Of a stretch of DNA of 10,766 nt, positions 1-7,623 are shown one piece after another. The notes below the pieces were generated by a model. The model was not told the DNA's origin, did not search any database, and saw nothing but the letters and a program-made list of their open reading frames with translations. The position numbers and the translations under genes were made by a program. The stretch covers positions 1 to 10,766 of the forward strand of contig JAMOUY010000130.1 in assembly GCA_027067895.1 (NCBI GenBank). Direction: 5' to 3'. Source of the stretch: Acidobacteriota bacterium. Its GTDB lineage: Bacteria > Acidobacteriota > Holophagae > Thermotomaculales > Thermotomaculaceae. Within the stretch, counting starts at the first letter, position 1. Each line of letters begins with the position of its first letter.

Positions 1-2103
1 CAAAACAGGCGGGCCCGGCGGAATTTCTGTAATCTTTACGTTTGCACCGTATTTTTTCGCAATCTTTTGAACGGGTATCCTTATCTCTTTGGCCAATTCG
101 TGTGATTTTTTCTTTCTCTTGTGTTTACTTACAAAATTTACCTGAATATCGGCAACGTTTTGCCCCCTTCTCATAAAATAATGCCTTACAAGGCCGTTGA
201 AGTTGAAGGGTGCGGCAGTGCCGGCATAGATTTCGTAGTCGGAAACCTCGGGGACAGTCCTTAAATAGTCTCCTATCTCCCTTGCAACCTTTGCCGTGTT
301 TTCAAGGGTTGTTCCTTCTGGCGTGTCAATAATAATCTGCAACTCCGCCTTGTTGTCGTAGGGAAGCATTTTTACAATTGTCTTTTTAGCCATAAACAAA
401 TACAGCGAACCGAAAAGAAGCAGAGCGACAAAGCCTATGAAAAGAAAAGCCTTTTTGCCGTCGTCAACAAGTGCGTACATGATTTTTCTGTAATAGTGGT
501 AAAATCTTCCTTCAAGTTCCTCTTTTACTTCCTCTTCGTCAACTTTTTCGTTTTTAAGCAGCCTGTATGCAAGCCACGGCGAAACGATAAAGGCAACTAA
601 AAGCGAGAAAAGCATTGCCGCGGATGCGTTTATTGGAATAGGCCTCATGTAAGGCCCCATCATTCCGGTAACAAAGGCAAGCGGCAACAATGCCGCAATT
701 ACGGTAAATGTTGCAAGTATTGTCGGATTGCCGACTTCGTCAACCGCAAAGGCGGCTATTTCTTTCAAATCCCCTTTCCCCTTGTTTATAACAAAGTGTC
801 TGTGTATGTTTTCAACAACAACTATTGCGTCATCAACGAGAATTCCGATTGCAAATATTAACGCAAACAGAGAAACCCTGTTTAAGGTGTATCCGAAAAA
901 GTAAGATGCAAAGAGGGTAAGCGCCAGAGTTACCGGCACCGCTATCAAAACAACTATTGCCTCTTTTATTCCGAGGGCAAATCCCATAAAAATTGCCACT
1001 GCCACGGTTGCAATAATTACGTGCTCAATCAATTCATTGGATTTGTCCTGTGCCGTTTCCCCGTAATCCCTTGTTACCGCCACGTGAACATCCTGAGGTA
1101 TGACAAAGCCTTTTAATTCTTCTGCCATTTTTTTCACTTTTTGCGCAATAATAACCGAGTTGCTTCCCTTTCTTTTCGCAATTGAGATTGTGACGGCAGG
1201 GTAGAGGTATTTGTCATATTTGTCTATATCTTTCTTTTCCGCACTAGGGCCAACACCGAAAAACACGTAGTTGTCAAGTTCTTTCGGTCCGTCAACAATT
1301 TTTGCCACGTCTTTCAGAAAAACGGGTTTCCCCATGTAAACGCCGACAACAAGGTTTTCAAGGTCTTCAATTTTTTGAATAAAGTATCCTGTTTCAACCA
1401 CAAAGGACTGGTTGTTTGTCTGCAATTCCCCTGCGGGAAGATTCCAGTGTCTTTTTAAAAGCATGTCGGCTATTTGCAAAGGGGAAACATTTTTAACCTT
1501 CATCTTTATAGGGTCTAAAATCACCCTGAATGTTCGGGGCGTTCCGCCTATTATGTCAATTCTTGAAACATCTTTGATTCTTTTGATTTTTTCCGCAACT
1601 TCAATAGCCACCCTTCTTAATTGATAATGGTCGTATTTATCGCTGTAAAGTGTGAGTGCAACCTGAGGCACATCGTCAATTGAAAACTCTCTTACAAGAG
1701 GGAAAGATATTCCCGGGGGGATTTTGTCAAAGTTTGATTGAAGTTTTTGCAAAACCTTAACAAGTGATTTTTCCGCATCTTCTCCGACATAAAACCTTAC
1801 GGTTGTTAGCGAAAAGTTTGGCGCTGACATTGAATATACGTATTCAACGCCGGGAATTTCCCACATAAGGTTTTCCACGGGAATTGTTACTTTTGTTTCA
1901 ACCTGCTTTGACGAAGCGCCGGGATACATTACCATAACGTCAATCATAGGCACGACAATTTGAGGCTCTTCCTCTCTCGGCGTAATTAAAACCGCAAATA
2001 TTCCCGAAAGCAGGGAAATTATAATTATGAGAGGGGTAAGTTTTGAATCTATGAAATATCTGGCTATTGCGCCGGATATCCCGAATTTATGCTTTTTTTC
2101 CAT
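1..2103 (-). CDS. RND efflux permease, HAE-1 (AcrB/MexB) type, partial
   Basis: Inner-membrane proton-driven pump of a tripartite efflux system. The first 701 codons are present and the frame is open to the left edge; the family is usually about 1,020-1,100 residues, so roughly the last third is missing. TM1 lies near residues 22-41, followed by the periplasmic porter region, a cluster of helices at about 350-505 (TM2-TM6) and TM7 near 551-571. The TM4 motif GILVDDAIVVVEN is clear: D424 and D425 match the AcrB proton-relay pair D407/D408. It lacks the DFG-type TM4 motif of metal-exporting CzcA relatives, so organic substrates are likelier than metals. The visible end reads EIPPGPPVL, which I recall (unverified) from a distinct RND clade in chemolithotrophic and thermophilic bacteria. 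ATG start at 2103, one base after the adaptor stop, with GGAGG inside the end of the adaptor gene. Substrate unknown. Confidence 0.95.
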   Translation of the reverse strand, partial: MEKKHKFGISGAIARYFIDSKLTPLIIIISLLSGIFAVLITPREEEPQIVVPMIDVMVMYPGASSKQVETKVTIPVENLMWEIPGVEYVYSMSAPNFSLTTVRFYVGEDAEKSLVKVLQKLQSNFDKIPPGISFPLVREFSIDDVPQVALTLYSDKYDHYQLRRVAIEVAEKIKRIKDVSRIDIIGGTPRTFRVILDPIKMKVKNVSPLQIADMLLKRHWNLPAGELQTNNQSFVVETGYFIQKIEDLENLVVGVYMGKPVFLKDVAKIVDGPKELDNYVFFGVGPSAEKKDIDKYDKYLYPAVTISIAKRKGSNSVIIAQKVKKMAEELKGFVIPQDVHVAVTRDYGETAQDKSNELIEHVIIATVAVAIFMGFALGIKEAIVVLIAVPVTLALTLFASYFFGYTLNRVSLFALIFAIGILVDDAIVVVENIHRHFVINKGKGDLKEIAAFAVDEVGNPTILATFTVIAALLPLAFVTGMMGPYMRPIPINASAAMLFSLLVAFIVSPWLAYRLLKNEKVDEEEVKEELEGRFYHYYRKIMYALVDDGKKAFLFIGFVALLLFGSLYLFMAKKTIVKMLPYDNKAELQIIIDTPEGTTLENTAKVAREIGDYLRTVPEVSDYEIYAGTAAPFNFNGLVRHYFMRRGQNVADIQVNFVSKHKRKKKSHELAKEIRIPVQKIAKKYGANVKITEIPPGPPVL

Positions 2104-2104
2104 C

Positions 2105-3160
2105 TTACATCTCCTCCAATTTCACTCCGTCAGAGATTTTGGAAAGATTTTCGCACGCTACTGTTTCATCTCCGTTAAGTCCAGACAAAACTTGGTATTT
2201 GTCTCCGAATTTTTTGCCAAGCCTTACAAGGGTGAGTTTTGCTTTTCCGTTTTTGTCAACGGTGTAAACTATGTCAAGTTCGCCTCTGTGAAGGATACAC
2301 TTTTCCGGAACAAGTATTTTTTCTCCGGGAATAAGGTTAAAGTATGCTACGCCATACATTCCCGCTTTAATTCTTTCGTCAAATGGAATGGCAATTCTAA
2401 CCGTGTAAGTGTGGGTTAAAAAGTCCGAACCTCCGGAAATTTCAGATACCGTTCCGTCTATTTTTTCGTCAATGGAATCAAGTTTAACCTTTACTTTGTC
2501 TCCCAACTTTACGTATTTTGCGTCGGATTCCCCGATTGTGCAGTCAAATCTCAAATCTTTCGGGTCTATTATTCTGAAAAGAGGCCTTCCCGGTGCGGCA
2601 AAATCGCCGACATTTACAAGCCTTTCAACAATTATTGCGTCAAACGGCGCGTCAACCCTTGAATATTTCAAATACGCTTTTGCCTCGTTTACCGCTCCCC
2701 TTGCCATTTCAACCGCTCCCTTTGCCTTGTTGTATTGAAATTCCATTTGTTCAAGTTCAACCTTGGAACAAGCATTTTTTTTGTATAGTTCTTTAAACCT
2801 GTTGTAGTTGTTTGTCGCTATTGTTAAAGCCGCTTCGGCCTGAGCAAGAGCGCCTTTTGCCTGTTGAAGTTTTGAGTTTATGTCCGACGAATCAATTGTT
2901 AAAAGAGACTGTCCTTTTTTGACAAAATCTCCCGCTTTAACTTTTATGTTGAGAATTGTTCCGACTGATTTTGCCATAATGTATGCGTCTTTTACCGATG
3001 ATACTTGTCCGGGCGCCTCAATTATATCGGACGTTTTGATTTTTGTAACTTTTGTAAATTTTGTTTTTACCGGGGGAAGTTCCTTTAATTCCCCTAATTC
3101 GTTTCTGCTGCAAGAAACAAGAAGCAGTAGCGTTATTCCCAAAAGCATTAGCCTTTTCAT
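2105..3160 (-). CDS. RND efflux periplasmic adaptor (membrane fusion lipoprotein)
   Basis: The 351-residue adaptor bridges the inner-membrane RND pump and the outer-membrane channel. A short hydrophobic signal ends in the lipobox LVSC, so Cys17 should be lipidated after signal peptidase II cleavage. The domain order is standard for the HlyD/AcrA family: first half of the lipoyl domain at about 58-92 (GTILNIKVKAGDFVKKGQ), an alpha-hairpin coiled coil at about 93-165, the second lipoyl half at about 166-200 (VDAPFDAIIVERLVNVGDF), a beta-barrel at about 203-280 and a membrane-proximal domain to the end. Residue +2 after the lipid Cys is Ser, not the Asp that retains lipoproteins in the E. coli inner membrane; that rule may not hold in this lineage. 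ATG start follows AAGGAGGA. The gene sits 12 bases after the channel gene and 1 base before the permease gene. Confidence 0.95.
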   Translation of the reverse strand: MKRLMLLGITLLLLVSCSRNELGELKELPPVKTKFTKVTKIKTSDIIEAPGQVSSVKDAYIMAKSVGTILNIKVKAGDFVKKGQSLLTIDSSDINSKLQQAKGALAQAEAALTIATNNYNRFKELYKKNACSKVELEQMEFQYNKAKGAVEMARGAVNEAKAYLKYSRVDAPFDAIIVERLVNVGDFAAPGRPLFRIIDPKDLRFDCTIGESDAKYVKLGDKVKVKLDSIDEKIDGTVSEISGGSDFLTHTYTVRIAIPFDERIKAGMYGVAYFNLIPGEKILVPEKCILHRGELDIVYTVDKNGKAKLTLVRLGKKFGDKYQVLSGLNGDETVACENLSKISDGVKLEEM

Positions 3161-3172
3161 ATTTATTCCTCC

Positions 3173-4510
3173 TTAGTTTATTTTCCCTATCATAAATTTT
3201 AAATTTTCTTCCGCTTTCAAATAGTCAAAAAGAGCCTGCAATTTCTGGGTTGCCGCCTGTAAATACTGAGTATCGGCATCAAGCAAATCCGTTGTTTTTT
3301 CAACTCCTTTTTTATATCTTTCTTCTCTTATGTCAAGATTTTCTTTTGCCTGCTTTTCGGCAAGTTCCGCAACTTGGTACCTTTTTTTGGCTTCTATGAA
3401 TTTAAAATAAGCCTGTTTAACCTGTAAATAAATTCCCTCTTTCATTTGTTTTAAATACTTTGAGTAGGACTTGTACTGTTCTTTTGCCCTTAAAACCCTG
3501 TTTTTTGTTTTAAATCCGTTGAATACGTTAAATTTTGCCACAGCCATAATTTTGAATGAATCTCCGTTTGTTCCCAAAAATTGGTTGTCATGGTAATTCA
3601 ATTCGCCTATTAAAAAAACTTTAGGTTTATATTCGCTTTTTTCCATGGAAATATTGTGTTTTGCGGCTTCAACCTTTAAACCTAATTCCTTATAATCCGG
3701 TCTGCTTTGCAAAGCCTCTTCAAGAAGTTTGTCAAGGTTATAATCTTTGTCTTCAAACTTAAAGTTATTTACAAACTCAAAGTTTCTGTTTTGGTCAACG
3801 CCTATTACGTTGTTAAAATATGCTTTTGCAAGTTTCAGATTGTTTTCGGCAGTGATTTTTTTCTGTTTTACGTCCGCAAGAAAAACTTTTGCCTGCAACA
3901 AATCCGCTTCCATAATAAAGCCAGTGTCGTAAAAAGCCTGAGCCCTGTCTACGTGTGCTTTTACCGTTTTTACCACTTCGTTCATAAGTTGCACGTATTT
4001 TTGGGCGAGCAAAACGTTTAAATAGGCGGTTTTCGTGTTGAAAATAACTTCCTGTTTTGCTCTTTCGTATTTTTTTTCTCCAGCTTCCGCCATTTTTTTA
4101 CCCGCTTTTATTCCGTGTGTTATTTTTCCGCCCATATAGAGAGGCTGAACAACCTGCAACTGGGTTATGCAGTCGTTTATCGGGGAAGGGTGGTTAGGGT
4201 CGTTTACCATTAAATCCATCATATTAAAGTTTTCCTGAGAAAGAGACAATGCAAACGTTTCCATAGGATTGTTTGTCCTCATTACAATTTCGTTTAAGTT
4301 TACCTGAGGAAGTCTGTAACTTTTGGCCTCTTTCTCAAAGGTTTTACTTGCGTTTTTTTCATGCTCAACAGCCTTTAAATACGGGGAATTTTCCAAGGCT
4401 ATTTGTATTGCCTTTGTCAGCGGTAATTTTTCGGCCGATGAGTTGTCTGCGTAAGCGGTGAAAATAAATAGTGTTGCCAAAAACATTATTAAAACCTTTT
4501 TGTTTATCAT
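3173..4510 (-). CDS. TolC-family outer membrane efflux protein
   Basis: The 445-residue outer membrane factor is the exit duct of the efflux complex. A Sec signal peptide occupies residues 1-21, with likely cleavage after the Ala of TAYA. The mature part shows the two-fold OEP repeat: LTKAIQIALENSP (about 31-43) opens the first half, and a second copy of the pattern begins around ALQSRPDY. The QPLYMGG strand motif is at 122-128, with the equivalent FNVFNGFKTKN in the second half. Long amphipathic helices rich in Lys, Glu, Ala and Gln follow each strand region, as expected for the periplasmic tunnel. Length is normal for the family. The ATG is preceded by GGAGGG with an 8-base spacer. It is the first gene of the leftward operon and is separated from the rightward hypothetical gene by a 164-base divergent spacer. 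Confidence 0.95.
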   Translation of the reverse strand: MINKKVLIMFLATLFIFTAYADNSSAEKLPLTKAIQIALENSPYLKAVEHEKNASKTFEKEAKSYRLPQVNLNEIVMRTNNPMETFALSLSQENFNMMDLMVNDPNHPSPINDCITQLQVVQPLYMGGKITHGIKAGKKMAEAGEKKYERAKQEVIFNTKTAYLNVLLAQKYVQLMNEVVKTVKAHVDRAQAFYDTGFIMEADLLQAKVFLADVKQKKITAENNLKLAKAYFNNVIGVDQNRNFEFVNNFKFEDKDYNLDKLLEEALQSRPDYKELGLKVEAAKHNISMEKSEYKPKVFLIGELNYHDNQFLGTNGDSFKIMAVAKFNVFNGFKTKNRVLRAKEQYKSYSKYLKQMKEGIYLQVKQAYFKFIEAKKRYQVAELAEKQAKENLDIREERYKKGVEKTTDLLDADTQYLQAATQKLQALFDYLKAEENLKFMIGKIN

Positions 4511-4563
4511 ATAAAGTCCCTCCGTTTTTTTTATCCTTTTTATTTGATTGCACTTCTAAGAAA

Positions 4564-4591
4564 ATGTTACACCATAATTGTTTTTTTCCAA
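4564..4591 (-). promoter_or_regulatory. candidate sigma70 promoter for the efflux operon
   Basis: Reading leftward, TTGGAA (4591-4586) and TAACAT (4569-4564) are separated by 16 bases. Each matches the sigma70 consensus at four of six positions. Transcription would begin about 45-50 bases before the ATG at 4510. The DNA just upstream on this strand is A-tract rich, which could act as an UP element. In such AT-rich DNA a match of this quality can arise by chance, so this is tentative. Confidence 0.3.
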
Positions 4592-4597
4592 AAGACC

Positions 4598-4636
4598 TTT
4601 TCGTTATTTTTTCAAATGGCTTTTTCGTTATTTTTC
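4598..4636. repeat. 14-base direct repeat pair in divergent spacer
   Basis: TTTTCGTTATTTTT occurs at 4598-4611 and again at 4622-4635, both followed by a C within one or two bases. The copies are 24 bases apart. The pair lies between the two outward-facing promoters, overlapping the -35/spacer region of the rightward one. It could be a tandem operator for a regulator of the efflux operon or a local slippage duplication. No regulator gene is adjacent in the window. Confidence 0.5.
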
Positions 4637-4645
4637 TTTTATAAT
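4616..4645 (+). promoter_or_regulatory. candidate sigma70 promoter for hypothetical gene
   Basis: A perfect TATAAT box lies at 4640-4645, about 30 bases before the ATG at 4675, giving a leader of roughly 20 bases. The -35 is poor: at 18-base spacing it reads ATGGCT (three of six), so activation by a bound regulator at the adjacent direct repeat is conceivable. The -10 is persuasive; the -35 is not. Confidence 0.5.
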
Positions 4646-4663
4646 TAACAAAAGAGCAATTAA

Positions 4664-4671
4664 GAGAGGTG
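4664..4671 (+). promoter_or_regulatory. ribosome binding site that sets the start at 4675
   Basis: GAGAGGTG lies 3 bases upstream of ATG 4675, with the AGAGG core 5 bases away. An in-frame GTG at 4669 is part of this site and has no Shine-Dalgarno sequence of its own, so it is unlikely to be the start. Confidence 0.6.
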
Positions 4672-4674
4672 CAA

Positions 4675-5304
4675 ATGCAAAAGGTTAGGCTTTATTTGTT
4701 GGACAACACCATTATAGACGGAGTGGTGGCAGACACCGGAATAGCCAATTTGAGGCTAATAGACCAATTAAACAGTCAAACAAATAAAAGGAAAGTGGGA
4801 AGTTCTTTGTTTTTGTCAATTAGTCAAGGCGTTCAAATGATTTTTGTAAAAAAAGTTTTGGAAAACGACAATGAAGAAGACAGTTTGATTTTCGCGGAAG
4901 AAGAGGAAGAAAAGGAAGTGCCTCTTGACTTTGTGCTTGACGAAACTCTTCAACTTGAAACTACGCTTAACCTTGAAGATATTGAATACACGGTAAACCT
5001 TAACCAAATTCTGTTTGCCCATTCAATGTCCGAGTACAAGGGAGCAAAACAGGAGAGAGCAAGGGCTTTAAAAAATCTTGCACCAAAACCTATTACCTTT
5101 GTTACTTTAAACAATTACCAAATTTCCGGAAATATTATGGTTCCCGCCATAAGCGGAAGCGGGCTTCCGAAAGATATGTACGTTGGCAAGAGTTTTGTCG
5201 TTTTAAGCAATGTTAAGTTGAAGTTTCTTCCGTCAAAGAGAAACTATTTCAGATTTCACGACCATCTAATTGTAAATACTCAATTGATTAAGGCTTTCTA
5301 TTAA
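4675..5304 (+). CDS. hypothetical protein, two beta-rich units with acidic linker
   Basis: A 209-residue protein that I cannot assign with confidence. It has no signal peptide or membrane segment and is probably cytoplasmic. Residues 4-57 are beta-rich (VRLYLLDNTIIDGVV, then RLIDQLN, then SLFLSISQGVQMIF). Residues 63-104 form an acidic, low-complexity linker with five consecutive Glu at 75-79, and 105-118 is another strand (YTVNLNQILFAHSM). A Lys/Arg-rich helix at about 120-136 precedes a second unit at 139-209 that seems to repeat the plan: ITFVTLNNYQISGNIMVP, KSFVVLSNVKLKFLP and LIVNTQLIKAFY. The 'G ... RL.D.LN ... strand' layout recalls the DUF6812-type small beta domain, from memory and unverified. 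It has its own TATAAT box and lies directly upstream of eno, whose promoter overlaps its last codons. Start chosen at ATG 4675 rather than the GTG at 4669. Confidence 0.85.
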   Translation: MQKVRLYLLDNTIIDGVVADTGIANLRLIDQLNSQTNKRKVGSSLFLSISQGVQMIFVKKVLENDNEEDSLIFAEEEEEKEVPLDFVLDETLQLETTLNLEDIEYTVNLNQILFAHSMSEYKGAKQERARALKNLAPKPITFVTLNNYQISGNIMVPAISGSGLPKDMYVGKSFVVLSNVKLKFLPSKRNYFRFHDHLIVNTQLIKAFY

Positions 5305-5312
5305 ACTATAAT
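5284..5312 (+). promoter_or_regulatory. sigma70-type promoter for eno
   Basis: TTGATT (5284-5289), a 17-base spacer and a perfect TATAAT (5307-5312). The -35 lies inside the last codons of the upstream gene and the -10 just after its stop. Transcription would start near 5319, leaving a leader of about 20 bases that contains the GGAGG ribosome binding site. This would let eno and the following genes be expressed independently of the hypothetical gene. Confidence 0.65.
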
Positions 5313-5325
5313 TTAAAAGGAATAA

Positions 5326-6618
<1,293 letters not shown>

Positions 6619-6646
6619 AGCATAAAAACAAAATTAAAGGGAGAGT

Positions 6647-6979
6647 ATGAGGCGTAAGAAAAAAACGAAAAGAATTTGGTATGTTGTTTTTGCTTTTGTT
6701 TACTTTCTTTTTGTGGGCTTTTTCCTGTATTTTAACCGTTACGGTTACAGAAAGTACACTCAGTTGGGGAAAAAGATTGAGAATTTGAACAAAACAAAAT
6801 CATCACTTAATTTGAAAAAAGAGATGCTAAAAAAAGAATTGGAATTGCAAAACGCCTCATCTCCTTTTTTTATAGAAATGATTGCACGGGAAAGGCTTAG
6901 AATGGCAAAAGAAGGTGAAATTATCTACATAAAGGCTTCCGGTAAAAACAAAAAAAAGGGCAAAGATGAAGTTAAATAG
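6647..6979 (+). CDS. ftsB: FtsB/DivIC-family septum formation protein
   Basis: Small bitopic division protein of 110 residues. In this family it joins FtsL and FtsQ in the divisome subcomplex that activates septal wall synthesis. A basic cytoplasmic N-terminus (RRKKKTKR) is followed by one membrane helix at about 11-29. A periplasmic coiled coil runs from about 36 to 70, rich in Leu, Lys and Glu. The signature FIEMIARERLRMAKEGEIIY at 75-94 is the typical post-coil motif of the family. The C-terminus (95-110) is unusually Lys-rich. The start ATG follows AAGGGAG. It lies 28 bases after eno, the usual neighbour, and its last 14 bases overlap the next gene. The symbol could equally be divIC; family assignment is firm, the name less so. 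Confidence 0.88.
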   Translation: MRRKKKTKRIWYVVFAFVYFLFVGFFLYFNRYGYRKYTQLGKKIENLNKTKSSLNLKKEMLKKELELQNASSPFFIEMIARERLRMAKEGEIIYIKASGKNKKKGKDEVK

Positions 6980-7622
6980 TTTAAAGTCCAAATTTATTGC
7001 CGGAATTCTTGTAATCACTCCGGCTTTTGTAAGTATTTTTATAATCTTTTTTATTTTTGACAAAATTGACAAACTTATTTCGCCTTTGGTTGTGAGATTT
7101 ATTCAAAAGTATTTCATAAATATTGAGTTGCCTCACTTTGTAATTACGCTTTTGTCTCTTTTATTCTTGTTTCTGTTTATTCTTTTTGTTGGAATTATTG
7201 CCGAAAATTTTATCGGAAAAAGAATTATAAGGCTTATTGACAAACTTTTGTCCTCAATGCCTTTAATCAAGGGCATCTATGTGGCGATGAAACAGTTGCT
7301 TGACGCTTTCAGGCTTACCAACAGCAAGAAATTTAACAAGGTTGTTTTTGTGGAATATCCTAAAAAAGACATGTGGGTTATAGGGTTTACAACATCGCCT
7401 TTATGCAACGACATATCAAAATACTTTTCCGGGAAAGAAGACGAAAAAGCCGTAATGGTCAACGTTTTTATCCCCACAACGCCAAACCCTACGTCAGGCT
7501 ATCTTATTGTGGTAAATTCGCAAGACGTTATTGAAACAGATTTAAGTATTGAGGAAGCGGTGAAATACGTGGTTTCCGGCGGAGTAATTCAGCCTGAGAA
7601 GTGCCTAAGCAAAGAGGTGTGA
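6966..7622 (+). CDS. DUF502 family membrane protein
   Basis: Conserved integral membrane protein of 218 residues and unknown biochemical role, related to plant COV1/LCV proteins. There are two membrane helices, at about 10-31 and 56-79. The C-terminal soluble region carries family hallmarks: MPLIKGIY at 98-105, WVIGFTTSP at 137-145, the FIPTTPNPTSG loop at 169-178 and LSIEEAVKYVVSGGVIQP at 193-210. Length is normal for bacterial members. Its ATG is 14 bases inside the end of the FtsB-like gene, with AGGG 5 bases upstream, so translation is probably coupled. The stop is one base before the kinase ATG. Linkage to division and wall genes suggests an envelope role, but that is inference. Confidence 0.9.
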   Translation: MKLNSLKSKFIAGILVITPAFVSIFIIFFIFDKIDKLISPLVVRFIQKYFINIELPHFVITLLSLLFLFLFILFVGIIAENFIGKRIIRLIDKLLSSMPLIKGIYVAMKQLLDAFRLTNSKKFNKVVFVEYPKKDMWVIGFTTSPLCNDISKYFSGKEDEKAVMVNVFIPTTPNPTSGYLIVVNSQDVIETDLSIEEAVKYVVSGGVIQPEKCLSKEV

Positions 7623-7623
7623 A

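Noticed and set aside
2027..2419. 130-residue plus-strand open frame
   Set aside because: It lies opposite the adaptor gene and the start of the permease gene, both with clear family motifs; no recognisable domain, no good ribosome binding site. A shadow frame.
3707..4021. 104-residue plus-strand open frame
   Set aside because: Fully antisense to the TolC-like gene; Phe/Val/Lys-rich composition is what the opposite strand of an AT-rich gene yields.
4365..4553. 62-residue minus-strand frame spanning the start of the TolC-like gene
   Set aside because: Out of frame with the channel gene, which has its own signal peptide and GGAGGG site at 4510; no Shine-Dalgarno support for a start at 4553.
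4617..4634. TGGC followed by T-rich DNA, considered as a sigma54 -24/-12 element
   Set aside because: The -12 TGC element is missing at the required spacing.
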